Source: Cyclobacteriaceae bacterium (GTDB lineage: Bacteria; Bacteroidota; Bacteroidia; Cytophagales; Cyclobacteriaceae). Taken from it: a DNA stretch of 64,000 nucleotides. Position 1 is the stretch's first letter; each line of letters starts with the position of its first letter. Below, piece after piece: positions 9,954-18,628 of the stretch. A model generated the notes under the pieces. That model had not been told where the DNA came from. It was given only the letters and a program-made list of their open reading frames with translations, and ran no database searches. Where the stretch lies: NCBI GenBank assembly GCA_016787755.1, contig JAEUUA010000018.1, positions 434,001 through 498,000 of the forward strand. The letters are read 5' to 3'. A program made the position numbers and the translations under genes.

Positions 9954-11147
9954 CTAGTTTCTCAACCACTCCTGTGGATCAAGTGCATCAAAATTTTTCC
10001 GGATTTGAAATCGAAGCTCAGAAATACCCTCTGCATTAGAGAGCACATTGCCAATTTCCTGATTGGTTGTCACCCGTTGACCTTGTTTCACCGCAATATC
10101 TTTTAGTCCAGTATATACCGTAAAGAAATCACCATGCTTGATAATGACTGTATTTCCAATTCCTGGGGTAAAGGCAACCCGGCTAACCTCGCCATTAAAA
10201 ATTGAATGAACCTCTTCGCCCTGCTTTGTTTGAATGTTAACTCCATCATTCTGAATAACAATGCCCTTTAACACCGGGTGGTTTTGTCGACCAAATTTCT
10301 GCGACACAAACCCAGACACCGGCCACGGAAACTTATTTTTATTTTCCTCAAAAGAAGCAGATAGGGCTACACTCGCATCGCGTGTGTTTGTTTTGCTTTC
10401 ACGCGCTTCACGAGCTGCTCGCTCCAATTCTTCCTTAATGATTTTTGCAATTAGATTATCTAACTCAGCCACTGCTTTGCGGGTCACTTCAAGATCTTTT
10501 CTAAGTTGCTTTTCCTGTTTCTCCAACGAACGCACTATGGTTCGTTGCTTAGTTTTTAAATTGGTTAGCTTATTATTCTCTTTTATCTCATCACTCAAAA
10601 GATTATTCTTTTCGCCTCGCTTTACTTGCGTTACCCGCACTTGTTCTTTTAATACCACTTGTACTTTTTCAATGGCCTCTGCTTGATCTTGTCGGGCTTT
10701 ACCATATTGTTCCATGTATTTAAGCCGCATCATTAATTGCTCGAAGGTTTGAGCTGAAAAAAGAAAAGTGAGTTTATCAACTTTGCCACTTGACTTTTGA
10801 GCAGCCAGTAACATGGCTGAATACTCTTCTTTCAATTTTTTTACATCACGTTCCAACGCGTCAATAAGTTGGTTGTTTTCGCTAATATCATAATCCAACA
10901 ACGAGATTTCACTTTTGATTGATTTCATAAGAGACTCTTGTTGAAGAATCCGCTGGTTAATAGCCGCCAGCTCACCCATAGAGTTTTCCTTCTTCTCGCC
11001 TGTTTCGACAAGAATTTTTTCAGTCTCCTTAATCTTTTCAAGATTTTGCTGCTTCTCCTTTTGTAATTGGGTTTTACTTTTTTGGGGGTAAGCAAAAAAT
11101 GAGATTAGAAGAAAGAGTACGAATAAATAGGACTTACCTGCGGTCAT
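9954..11147 (-). CDS. EnvC-like murein hydrolase activator (coiled coil plus degenerate LytM)
   Basis: The 397-residue protein has a signal peptide (ending about residue 21), a long heptad-rich coiled coil (about 22-255) and a C-terminal LytM/M23 domain from about residue 273. The metal-binding residues of active LytM peptidases are replaced: the H-x-G-x-D position reads NDGVN (300-304) and the H-x-H position reads HGDFFTVYTG (338-347), with the second His missing. This is the pattern of EnvC-type proteins, which do not cut peptidoglycan but activate amidases at the septum. It overlaps the upstream DUF4292 gene by 14 bases, so the two are translationally linked. Confidence 0.9.
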   Translation of the reverse strand: MTAGKSYLFVLFLLISFFAYPQKSKTQLQKEKQQNLEKIKETEKILVETGEKKENSMGELAAINQRILQQESLMKSIKSEISLLDYDISENNQLIDALERDVKKLKEEYSAMLLAAQKSSGKVDKLTFLFSAQTFEQLMMRLKYMEQYGKARQDQAEAIEKVQVVLKEQVRVTQVKRGEKNNLLSDEIKENNKLTNLKTKQRTIVRSLEKQEKQLRKDLEVTRKAVAELDNLIAKIIKEELERAAREARESKTNTRDASVALSASFEENKNKFPWPVSGFVSQKFGRQNHPVLKGIVIQNDGVNIQTKQGEEVHSIFNGEVSRVAFTPGIGNTVIIKHGDFFTVYTGLKDIAVKQGQRVTTNQEIGNVLSNAEGISELRFQIRKNFDALDPQEWLRN

Positions 11148-11910
11148 ATCGCTTCGGAATATTGAAAGGGAATTTCAATTCCTTATCACCTACTTCAACT
11201 TTGTTGTACTCAAAGGTAATGGTATTACTAATGATGCCTGCTGCTGTTTTATAGAAAATATTTACCAGGCCGTTATACGGAAAATTTTTACTGCCAAGAG
11301 GCTGGAAGTTTGAGTAGTCTAATTTTAAGGTATTGCTGGTATTGGCTTCTATTAAATCAACATGTTCAATTTTTCTAAGGGCAGGGCTAATCAGGCTCCG
11401 TATCGTTACTGACCCTTCTACTTGAACAAGTTTTTCAAACTCTCCTTCACGGGTTATCTGATCGCTCAGCGCCTTTGCCCGTATCAGGTTTCCCAACATA
11501 GCCGCCTCTAGCACCGAATAATCGATTTTGAAATTGAATCGTTTGGAAAGTTCTACATAGTCAAAAACGTAATACTCCTTATCTACCGTGCTTACAATCG
11601 TAATGGAATCTTTATTAATTAACGCTTTCCCACCTTGGACACCAATCACTGAGAAGTTCATCCAAATTACACTGTCCTTGCGGATACGAATATTTGCTTT
11701 TACATCGCGTTCCTTTTTTTCGTCTTTAAAAACCATTCGGGCCTTTCCATGAAGGTATCCGAAATCAATTTCCTCAATATCCAATGTGGTAGGTGTATTC
11801 GGTAATGCAGGTATAGCTTTTCGGCTACACGATTGAAACATGACCGCAGCCATAATCAGAAAATAAAAATTCCACTTTTGGACGGGCAAATAAAAATTGG
11901 GTAAGGTCAC
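11134..11910 (-). CDS. DUF4292 family lipoprotein
   Basis: A 258-residue lipoprotein with hydrophobic signal and lipobox MFQSC (Cys28 with the GTG start at 11910). The ATG at 11853 would leave no positively charged N-region before the lipobox, so GTG is preferred. The body matches DUF4292, a Bacteroidota family with a LolA/LolB-like beta fold suggested for related groups; its role is not established. It lies between the TPR gene (10 bases upstream) and the EnvC-like gene (14-base overlap). This TPR-DUF4292-EnvC order looks like one operon for envelope work. Confidence 0.82.
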   Translation of the reverse strand: MTLPNFYLPVQKWNFYFLIMAAVMFQSCSRKAIPALPNTPTTLDIEEIDFGYLHGKARMVFKDEKKERDVKANIRIRKDSVIWMNFSVIGVQGGKALINKDSITIVSTVDKEYYVFDYVELSKRFNFKIDYSVLEAAMLGNLIRAKALSDQITREGEFEKLVQVEGSVTIRSLISPALRKIEHVDLIEANTSNTLKLDYSNFQPLGSKNFPYNGLVNIFYKTAAGIISNTITFEYNKVEVGDKELKFPFNIPKRYDRR

Positions 11911-11920
11911 CGGATTTGAA

Positions 11921-13681
11921 TTAGTTTAGTTTTCGACTGTTGATTTTTTTATCCAGACTGGCATTACCACCATCGCGTTGCTTTGCCTTTTGCCATTGCT
12001 TTACTGCATTATCTATATCCCCTAACTGAAAAAGAATATCTCCATAATGCTCATAATGCGTAGCGGTAGCTTGCCCATTTTGTATCGCCCTCTCTATTAT
12101 TTTTTTTGCCTCTTTGTATTTTTCCCGAGCGTATAAAACCCAGGCATGCGTGTCTAAATAGCTGGCATTGTCTGGAAAGTTTTTAATCAATTGGGAAGAC
12201 ATTTTTTCTGCTTTGTCCAGATTTTCTTTTCGCAAGGATAAGTAATAGCTGTAGTTATTAAGCACCAAATCATTGTTAGGATTAAACTTCAGTGCTTCTT
12301 CATAGGCCTGATCAGATTTAGCATATTCTTTTGAGCCATTGTAGCAATCACCTAATATTCCATTTAATTCACTCATAAATGTTGGATTGGTCGCTGAAAG
12401 CTTTTTTGATTGTTCCAATGAATAGGCTGCTTCCTTATAGTTGCGCTTGCGTAAGTGACCAAACCCATTGAAGTAGTAAATCATGGCCTGATTGGGAAAC
12501 ATTTCAAGTGCCTCCTCAGAATGAACGATCAAGCTATCGATTTGATCGGATTGCGTTTCTAAGTATAATAAATTTTGCCAGGCTTCAAAATTTGAAGTAC
12601 CCCCTCTCACCGCTCTTAGATATTCACGCTTTGCTGCATCATCTTTTTCCAAAGTCATATACAAGTCACCACCAATCAAGTGCACATTCGATTCGGTCGG
12701 ATAATTTGATTCTAATTTTTCAAAAAGACCTATCACAAATTTCTCTAATTCCGGGTCACTAATTTTCCTGGTTCTGTTTTGTGAGAGTGTGGCATTATAG
12801 GTGCCCATCATCAAAACTTTACTACTAATATCGACCTGTGGATCATCAAACACTTCCATCACATAGTTTCTCGATTTCTGTTCCTGACCTACATCTTTAT
12901 AAAGACCTGCCAACACCATTTTTGAATTTCCTGCATCCGGATGGTCCTTAATAAAATCTTCTAGCAATTGAATGGCCTTGCTGCGCTGCTCATTGCCAGC
13001 AAGTGCTTCAGCAAATCCAAGAGCATATCGTTCTTCATCCGGAAATGCTTGCAATAGCTTCTCTCCCTCGGCAATTGCCTCAGTTACCTTCCCCCGTTCC
13101 AAATAAATCCGTTGCTTCTGCAAGGAAGAAACTTCATTTACGCCCATGATATCTTCCGCCCGATTATAGATTTTTAAAGCCGCATCCTCCTTTTTATCAT
13201 ATAGATATAAGGCAGCGAGCTCGAACAAATACTCCTCCGTTCCCTTCACCTCTTTCATCATGGTCTCAAGTGCATCGGTGGCTTTATCAAAAGCGCCTAA
13301 GCTAGCATAGATGGTAGACGCTAATACATAAAAATATTTGTTCTTCTTTTCATATTTCAAAGCAAGTTCAATACTCTGACTTGCCTTCAGGATATCCTCA
13401 TTTTTTGTTCCTTTAGCAAGTATTTCAGCAATTTTATAATGGACTGTTCCATTAGTTGGATTTAGCTCTGCTACCCGCTGAAAATAAACCAGAGCCTTTG
13501 CATAATCTTCCAGGATAAAATATTTCTCAGCTTCCGTAAAAAAGAATTCAGCTTCGCGTAAACGACCATCATTGCTTTTTACGTCTGTTGTACTTTTACG
13601 TTTTTGTGAAAACGCAGGAGCAGCTACCAGCACAGGAATGAAGGCGATAAAGATGTATAAATGGAATTTTCTATTTGTCAA
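11921..13681 (-). CDS. Exported TPR-repeat protein
   Basis: The product is 586 residues from TTG 13681, which starts 11 bases after the upstream gene ends and places a signal peptide (residues about 6-24, ending AFS-Q) at the N-terminus. A TTG further up at 13741 is in frame but would lie inside the neighbour. The rest is a chain of tetratricopeptide repeats, for example A-x-x-Y-F-x-x-A-x-E-L-N-P near the start and YEEALKFNPNNDLVLNNYSY in the C-terminal half. TPR arrays bind partner proteins. The context (DUF4292 and EnvC-like genes downstream) suggests a periplasmic or outer-membrane scaffold. Confidence 0.88.
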   Translation of the reverse strand: MTNRKFHLYIFIAFIPVLVAAPAFSQKRKSTTDVKSNDGRLREAEFFFTEAEKYFILEDYAKALVYFQRVAELNPTNGTVHYKIAEILAKGTKNEDILKASQSIELALKYEKKNKYFYVLASTIYASLGAFDKATDALETMMKEVKGTEEYLFELAALYLYDKKEDAALKIYNRAEDIMGVNEVSSLQKQRIYLERGKVTEAIAEGEKLLQAFPDEERYALGFAEALAGNEQRSKAIQLLEDFIKDHPDAGNSKMVLAGLYKDVGQEQKSRNYVMEVFDDPQVDISSKVLMMGTYNATLSQNRTRKISDPELEKFVIGLFEKLESNYPTESNVHLIGGDLYMTLEKDDAAKREYLRAVRGGTSNFEAWQNLLYLETQSDQIDSLIVHSEEALEMFPNQAMIYYFNGFGHLRKRNYKEAAYSLEQSKKLSATNPTFMSELNGILGDCYNGSKEYAKSDQAYEEALKFNPNNDLVLNNYSYYLSLRKENLDKAEKMSSQLIKNFPDNASYLDTHAWVLYAREKYKEAKKIIERAIQNGQATATHYEHYGDILFQLGDIDNAVKQWQKAKQRDGGNASLDKKINSRKLN

Positions 13682-13691
13682 CGGCAGGGGT

Positions 13692-14693
13692 TCAAATCGT
13701 GCTGAAATCTCCCAAATCAAAATCGGCAGATTTTCCCTCAAATTTAACGAAATTTCCTAAAAGACTGTTTTTCAAGGTTGCCTCAGAAAGGGTACAACTC
13801 CTTTGAATAATGGAGTTTGAGATTCTGCTATTAAAAACCTTAGTGCCCGCACCAATGGATACATGAGGTCCTATGATTGAATTCTCTACAATTACATCAT
13901 CGTCCAAAAATACTGGCGGCAGAATTACGCAATTAATAACTCTGGCTTTAGCAGAAACAAGTTTTTGGTTTTTGATGATTTCAAGGTAGCGTTGGTTGGT
14001 TTGAATCATATTGTCTTTATTTCCACAGTCCAACCATTCCTGCACTTCACCGGGTACAAACACAGCGCCTTTCTTTTTCATGTTTTCGAGCGCGGTAGTA
14101 AACTGGTACTCCCCTTTTTCTTTAATGTCATTATCAAGTAAGTATTGCATTTCAGCACACAATTTTTCGCCCTGTTTAAAAAAGTAAATGCCAATGATGG
14201 CTAAATCAGAAACAAAGGTTGTTGGTTTTTCAACAAGCTCAGTAATCTCACCGGAAGCGTTCAATTTTACTACCCCAAATTGCGAAGGGTTCTCTACCTT
14301 CTGTACCCAAATAGTACCATCACGTTTTGTATCCAGGGTGAAGTCGGCTCGAAACAACGTATCCGCGAAAGCGACAATCACATTGCCTGTAAACAATTCT
14401 TTGGCAAACAACAATGCATGCGAAATGCCTTTTGCTTCTTGCTGATAATAAATTTTTCCTTCTGCACCCACCGATTTTGCTACCGCCTTCAAATCTTCCT
14501 CAACTTGTTTGCCAAATTTGGGATGAACAATAAATCCAATGTTTTCTATCTTTTCAGGACACACACGCGCAATATCTTCTACTAATCGATGCACAATTGG
14601 TTTACCTGCAATAGGAAGCAATGGTTTTGCCGTTGTTAAGGTGTGTGGGCGAAGGCGCTTGCCAAGGCCAGCCATGGGAATAATTATGTTCAT
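13692..14693 (-). CDS. Sugar-1-phosphate nucleotidyltransferase with left-handed beta-helix tail
   Basis: A 333-residue enzyme of the glucose-1-phosphate thymidylyltransferase / uridylyltransferase group, which makes NDP-sugars. The nucleotide loop GLGKRLRP is at 9-16, KPLLPIAGKP at 23-32, and the metal-binding Asp in VAFADT at 111. EWLDCGNK is typical of the group. From about residue 262 the sequence shows the hexapeptide pattern (VIVENSIIGPHVSIGAG) of a left-handed beta helix, as in bifunctional relatives such as GlmU, but no acetyltransferase His can be assigned. The polysaccharide flippase gene lies 36 bases upstream, so it probably serves surface polysaccharide synthesis. The exact sugar is unknown. 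Confidence 0.88.
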   Translation of the reverse strand: MNIIIPMAGLGKRLRPHTLTTAKPLLPIAGKPIVHRLVEDIARVCPEKIENIGFIVHPKFGKQVEEDLKAVAKSVGAEGKIYYQQEAKGISHALLFAKELFTGNVIVAFADTLFRADFTLDTKRDGTIWVQKVENPSQFGVVKLNASGEITELVEKPTTFVSDLAIIGIYFFKQGEKLCAEMQYLLDNDIKEKGEYQFTTALENMKKKGAVFVPGEVQEWLDCGNKDNMIQTNQRYLEIIKNQKLVSAKARVINCVILPPVFLDDDVIVENSIIGPHVSIGAGTKVFNSRISNSIIQRSCTLSEATLKNSLLGNFVKFEGKSADFDLGDFSTI

Positions 14694-14708
14694 CGATTCA
14701 AGATTTTG

Positions 14709-14727
14709 TGTGTAGTAAAACTACACA
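14709..14727 (-). terminator. Hairpin between flippase and nucleotidyltransferase genes
   Basis: A perfect 8-bp inverted repeat (TGTGTAGT / ACTACACA) with a three-base loop fills the short gap between the flippase stop (14730) and the nucleotidyltransferase start (14693). No long U-tract follows on the minus strand. It could attenuate transcription or stabilise a processed mRNA end. Confidence 0.4.
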
Positions 14728-14729
14728 TT

Positions 14730-16169
14730 CTAACGGACAGACTCAGTAAAGTTTTTCCGTTCAACGAGATATACAAACCCTGCGAAAAGAATGATAACAA
14801 GCGCATGAAAGCTTGTTGCTACCCATTGATCTTTGATTTGCATCTGATTAACAAGTACTAGAGCTAAATATGTAAAAATCACATAGCCTATGTCCCGTGT
14901 TACGGTGTATGGTATTGGATAATAACGTTGACCTAGCCAATAACAAACTACAGCCATTGTTGCATAACAAAGCAAAGCGGCCAATGCACTTCCCATAAAT
15001 CCAAAGATTGGAATAAGTAAAAGATTGCCGCCAATGGTTAGTGCCGCACCTAAAACTGTAATAACTGTTCCATAATGTGTTTTATCGGTGAGCTTGAACC
15101 AAATGCTTAAGTTATAATAGATGCCTAAAAACAAATACGCTAGTAATAACACAGGCACAATGGAAAGGCCTCCCCAAAACTCTTCACCAATAAGGTGTTT
15201 AAGAAGATCAACATTTATACTCACGCCCAGCAGCACAATACAACAGGTGATTACGAAGTAGTGATTAATCTTTGAGAAAAGCTCCGGTGATTTTTTGTCA
15301 CTTGCATTAGAAAAAAAGAAGGGCTCGGCAGCATAGCGAAATGCTTGAATCCCTAAATTCATGAATACAGCAAATTTATAACAGGCTCCAAACACTCCTC
15401 CGGCCTCTTTGCTGGTAAGTCCCTGATAGAAATTTTCAGGCAGCCACCAATCGAGCATCGTACGCGAAAACATTTCGTTAATCATACCTGCCACTCCGGT
15501 AATCATTACCGGATAGGCATAGCTAAGCATTTGTGGCGAGATGGATTTATCCCAGACAGGTCTCCATGAGACGAGTGTTTTAATGAAAAATAAAATAAAA
15601 ATAGAGTTGGCCATCAGGTTTGCCATAAACACATAGCCAATACCAATTTCAGGATTGTAAGTAAGTTTTAAGAAATAATAATTGAGGCCAATCAATATTA
15701 ATACGTTAACAATTTTTGCCGATGCAAACTGCATGGCTTTTTTTTCAAGCCGCAAGCGCGCAAATGGTATAGCAACAGCGGCATCGATCAACATGGTAAG
15801 CGCAAGCCAGGTTATGAATTTCGGGTTCGAAATTTGAAGTGATGAACCAATAGGATTGGCGAAGACAATAAAAATAAGAGTGAGGGTTATACTTGTTACC
15901 AGCACACTGGTTTGTGCAAGATTGAAGATTCGGTTTGGATCAGTATTGGGTTTAGTAGCGAAGCGGAAGAAAGCCGTTTCCATCCCAAACATATATACCA
16001 TGTTAATCACGCCCACCCAGGCATAGAGTTTGGTAATATCCCCATACTCAGCCTGACTAAACATATTTTTGGTATGAAGGATAACAAGAAAAAAGTTAAG
16101 AACCCGGGGCAGCATGCTCCCTATTCCATACAACACTGTTTCGCCAGCAAGTTGTTTGAGTTTACTCAC
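14730..16169 (-). CDS. Polysaccharide/lipid-linked oligosaccharide flippase (MOP superfamily)
   Basis: A 479-residue integral membrane protein with about 12-14 hydrophobic helices, beginning with LKQLAGETVLYGIGSMLPRVLNFFL, the usual Wzx-type N-terminus. Such proteins move undecaprenyl-linked sugar units across the inner membrane for O-antigen, capsule or exopolysaccharide assembly. Its first four bases overlap the end of the enoyl-CoA hydratase gene (ATGA type), so translation may be coupled. The nucleotidyltransferase gene follows. No glycosyltransferases are nearby, so the exported polymer cannot be named. Confidence 0.88.
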   Translation of the reverse strand: MSKLKQLAGETVLYGIGSMLPRVLNFFLVILHTKNMFSQAEYGDITKLYAWVGVINMVYMFGMETAFFRFATKPNTDPNRIFNLAQTSVLVTSITLTLIFIVFANPIGSSLQISNPKFITWLALTMLIDAAVAIPFARLRLEKKAMQFASAKIVNVLILIGLNYYFLKLTYNPEIGIGYVFMANLMANSIFILFFIKTLVSWRPVWDKSISPQMLSYAYPVMITGVAGMINEMFSRTMLDWWLPENFYQGLTSKEAGGVFGACYKFAVFMNLGIQAFRYAAEPFFFSNASDKKSPELFSKINHYFVITCCIVLLGVSINVDLLKHLIGEEFWGGLSIVPVLLLAYLFLGIYYNLSIWFKLTDKTHYGTVITVLGAALTIGGNLLLIPIFGFMGSALAALLCYATMAVVCYWLGQRYYPIPYTVTRDIGYVIFTYLALVLVNQMQIKDQWVATSFHALVIILFAGFVYLVERKNFTESVR

Positions 16170-16939
16170 TCGCCTTTAAAGTTTGGAGTTCGTTTCTCTA
16201 TGAAAGCGGAGGTACCTTCCGCAAAATCTTTAGTGGTTGTTAGGTTTGCGAAATTCTCTGATTCAACTCGATAGCCATCCTTCGCAAATTCGTATCCCAT
16301 ATTAATGCTTTTAATCACACTGGCAATTGCCAAGGGTCCTTTACTTAACATCTTAGTCATGATTTTATGTGCCAATTCCAGTAGTTCTGCCTGGCCAGGT
16401 GTTACCTGATTTACTAAGCCGATTTCTTTGGCTTCCTGTGCACTAATCATATCACCTGTCATGGCCAACTCCAATGCTTTGCCTCTTCCTACTAATTGCG
16501 CTAATCGTTGAGTGCCTCCGTAGCCGGGAAGTATACCGAGATTCACTTCCGGCAATCCAAATTTTGCATTATCGGATGCCAGCCTGATGTGGCAGGCCAT
16601 GGCAAGTTCACATCCACCTCCCAGCGCAAACCCATTGATGGCCGCTATTACAGGCTTGGTGCAATCCTCAATCATTTTAAAAATTTGCTGTCCACTTTGC
16701 GCTAAGGTAAATGCATCAGCTTTTGAGAGTTGGGTAAGTTCTTTGATGTCCGCACCAGCCACAAATGCTTTTTCCCCTGCACCGGTTATAATGATTCCTT
16801 TTACGTCCGGTCGTTCAGAACATTCTTGAATTACCGCTTTAAGTTCAGCTAACGTTTCCTGATTAAGTGCATTTAAAGCCTGTGGGCGATTAATGGTTAG
16901 GGTGCAAATTGGAGCAAAAACAACTGCTAGGTTTTTCAT
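16166..16939 (-). CDS. Enoyl-CoA hydratase/isomerase family protein
   Basis: A 257-residue crotonase-fold enzyme, the standard length for enoyl-CoA hydratases. The oxyanion-hole loop FVAGADIKEL and the two catalytic glutamates are present: Glu111 in GGGCELAMACH and Glu131 in GLPEVNLGILPGYGG. Both glutamates together argue for hydration of 2-enoyl-CoA rather than an isomerase or hydrolase. The likely role is fatty-acid beta-oxidation or short-chain acyl-CoA metabolism in the cytoplasm. It is the first gene of the run leading into the flippase, with a 4-base overlap, though no metabolic link is evident. Confidence 0.93.
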   Translation of the reverse strand: MKNLAVVFAPICTLTINRPQALNALNQETLAELKAVIQECSERPDVKGIIITGAGEKAFVAGADIKELTQLSKADAFTLAQSGQQIFKMIEDCTKPVIAAINGFALGGGCELAMACHIRLASDNAKFGLPEVNLGILPGYGGTQRLAQLVGRGKALELAMTGDMISAQEAKEIGLVNQVTPGQAELLELAHKIMTKMLSKGPLAIASVIKSINMGYEFAKDGYRVESENFANLTTTKDFAEGTSAFIEKRTPNFKGE

Positions 16940-17099
16940 TGGGCATATAAAATATGTAGCAAATTAGCCAATACAATGAGTTTTTCTAACAAATCACACT
17001 TCAAGGGATCAAATTTGAAAGCTTACCTTATTAGCATTTCATCGTATTAATTCTATATTTAGTATTTATTCTAAATTGTAGAGACATAAAACACTTATC

Positions 17100-18272
17100 A
17101 TGAAATCATTTTTCTTCTGCTTTCTGATGGTAGTTTGTTCGACCCAAATGGTCGTGGGTCAAGCCGTTTTTAACAATACAGGCAATTGGGAGACTGCCGG
17201 CAATTGGTTGGGAAGTAATATTGGTGATGTAATTACTGAGGATGTTACATTCAGTAATAATAAATCAGCATTAATTAATAATGGTTCAACTTATACGATC
17301 GGAAATTTAACCTTTGGAAATTCGGATGGCTTAACAATTAATTCGACAGGAATATTAAATGTAGGTGCTTCTGGTACTCCTAAAGACTTTTTGGCTGGCA
17401 ATGGTTCTACAATTACAGTTACTGGAACTTTAATAATCTGGGGAGATTTAATTGTTGATAATAATTTGTCGCTAAACGTTTCGGGAACATTAATTATAAA
17501 AGGGAACATCCAAATGAATAATGGGGCTTCCATATCGGTAACAGGATCTGTGCAAGTGGATGGGAATTTTGTTGCAGGGAATAATGCAAACGTTTCAATT
17601 TCAGGTGGTGGCCATATTAACGTAGATGGCACTGTTACTGTAGGTATGAACGGCAATCTAACGGGGCCTCCCGGGAGCTTTACCGCAGGTGGATGTAGTG
17701 AGGGTGGAGGTAGTAATTTTTGCAGTGGCGGAGTGTTGCCCGTTGAACTCTTGTTTTTCAAAGCGACAGCAACAACCAATTCGGTAAACCTGGCTTGGGC
17801 AACTTCTTCTGAAGTCAATTCTGATTATTTTATTGTTGAGAAATCTGAAGATGGTCTCACCTTTAAAACACTTTCTAAAGTGAATGCACAAGGAACGTCA
17901 ATGGTTATTATTAATTATGAAACAAGTGATGAAAAACCTACGATTGGAAAAGCGTATTATCGATTGAAGGAGATAGATTTTGATGGAAAGATAACTGTAT
18001 TTCCAATTCGCTTGGTAGAATTTAACGGTTTACGCTTCACCTCAGTTTATCCAAACCCTGTTGATAACGGTCAAAATCTTACGATAGAATTAAATTTCGT
18101 TCCTCAATATCCCTTCGAAGTTTCGCTGTGCGATCTCTCCGGAAGACGCATTGATCAGTTTATTATGAAAGGTGATGTAGAGGCACTCCCAATTCAGCTA
18201 ATTCAAGGAATGTATATACTTAGGGTTTCTTCACCCGAATACTCAAGCTTGAGTAAATTTATAGTAAAGTAG
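17100..18272 (+). CDS. T9SS-exported repeat protein with C-terminal sorting domain (copy 1)
   Basis: A 390-residue secreted protein. A signal peptide ends at about residue 20 (VVG-Q). Residues about 25-200 are a Gly/Asn/Ser/Thr-rich run of short beta repeats (NWETAGNW, then LTFGNSDGLTINSTGILNVG and similar), suggesting a beta-solenoid. A Cys-containing linker is followed by LPVELLFFKA and a fibronectin-like segment with NLAWATSSEVNSDYFIVEKS. The final about 80 residues are a type A T9SS sorting tail starting at SVYPNPVDNG and ending in ILRVSS...KFIVK. It is a paralogue of the next gene with the same domain order. Function is unknown; adhesin or matrix roles are possible. Confidence 0.88.
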   Translation: MKSFFFCFLMVVCSTQMVVGQAVFNNTGNWETAGNWLGSNIGDVITEDVTFSNNKSALINNGSTYTIGNLTFGNSDGLTINSTGILNVGASGTPKDFLAGNGSTITVTGTLIIWGDLIVDNNLSLNVSGTLIIKGNIQMNNGASISVTGSVQVDGNFVAGNNANVSISGGGHINVDGTVTVGMNGNLTGPPGSFTAGGCSEGGGSNFCSGGVLPVELLFFKATATTNSVNLAWATSSEVNSDYFIVEKSEDGLTFKTLSKVNAQGTSMVIINYETSDEKPTIGKAYYRLKEIDFDGKITVFPIRLVEFNGLRFTSVYPNPVDNGQNLTIELNFVPQYPFEVSLCDLSGRRIDQFIMKGDVEALPIQLIQGMYILRVSSPEYSSLSKFIVK

Positions 18273-18319
18273 CATCCCGACTCCACTAAGCATCCGACTC
18301 TGTTCAATATAAAGAGTGG

Positions 18320-18349
18320 AACTTCCTTGTTTCATGAAACAAAGAAGTT
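18320..18349. terminator. Long near-perfect palindrome after T9SS copy 1
   Basis: AACTTC (18320-18325) pairs with GAAGTT (18344-18349), and TTGTTTC (18327-18333) with GAAACAA (18336-18342), with one internal mismatch. The core TTGTTTCATGAAACAA is a perfect 16-base palindrome. A run of six T occurs about nine bases later. It may end transcription of copy 1, or may be a protein-binding site since the loop is only two bases. Confidence 0.45.
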
Positions 18350-18564
18350 TCGATATCGCTTTTTTCACAACGCTCAAGGGCTTTAAGATTTAATGTTCCA
18401 GAATAACATCTGAAGTTGACCCAATTTGAGATTTTTTGTCCCATTTTAATTATAGCATAGGTAAATTATTACATCGATTTTTAGACTGCAATGTTAATTT
18501 ATTCTCTGCAATCAGACTTATTTGTCTATTTTGTGCACTTTTTAACCTTAAAAGGTAAATAAAG

Positions 18565-18602
18565 GTACATGTGTACTTGAATTGGAATAAACTATGTACA
18601 TG
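18565..18602. promoter_or_regulatory. Paired GTACATG palindromic words upstream of T9SS copy 2
   Basis: GTACATGTGTAC at 18565-18576 is a near-perfect palindrome, and GTACATG recurs at 18596-18602, 27 bases before the start codon. The spacing of 31 bases is about three helical turns. This resembles a two-site operator, but the binding protein is unknown. Confidence 0.3.
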
Positions 18603-18628
18603 CAAGTAGAATCACGACTCAAATAATT

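Larger units (their letters stand above)
18273..18628. other. Intergenic stretch between the two T9SS paralogues
   Basis: This 356-base A/T-rich gap encodes no convincing protein or RNA gene. It holds a long interrupted palindrome at 18320-18349 and paired GTACATG words at 18565-18602 upstream of the second paralogue. The second gene probably has its own promoter here, but no clean TAnnTTTG element was found. Confidence 0.7.

Noticed and set aside
10261..10686. 141-codon plus-strand open frame
   Set aside because: Antisense shadow of the EnvC-like coiled-coil gene; Ser/Arg/Phe-rich translation is typical of reversed Lys/Glu-rich codons.
17291..17818. 175-codon minus-strand open frame
   Set aside because: Antisense to the repeat region of T9SS copy 1; Pro-rich translation mirrors Gly-rich codons and no promoter is visible.
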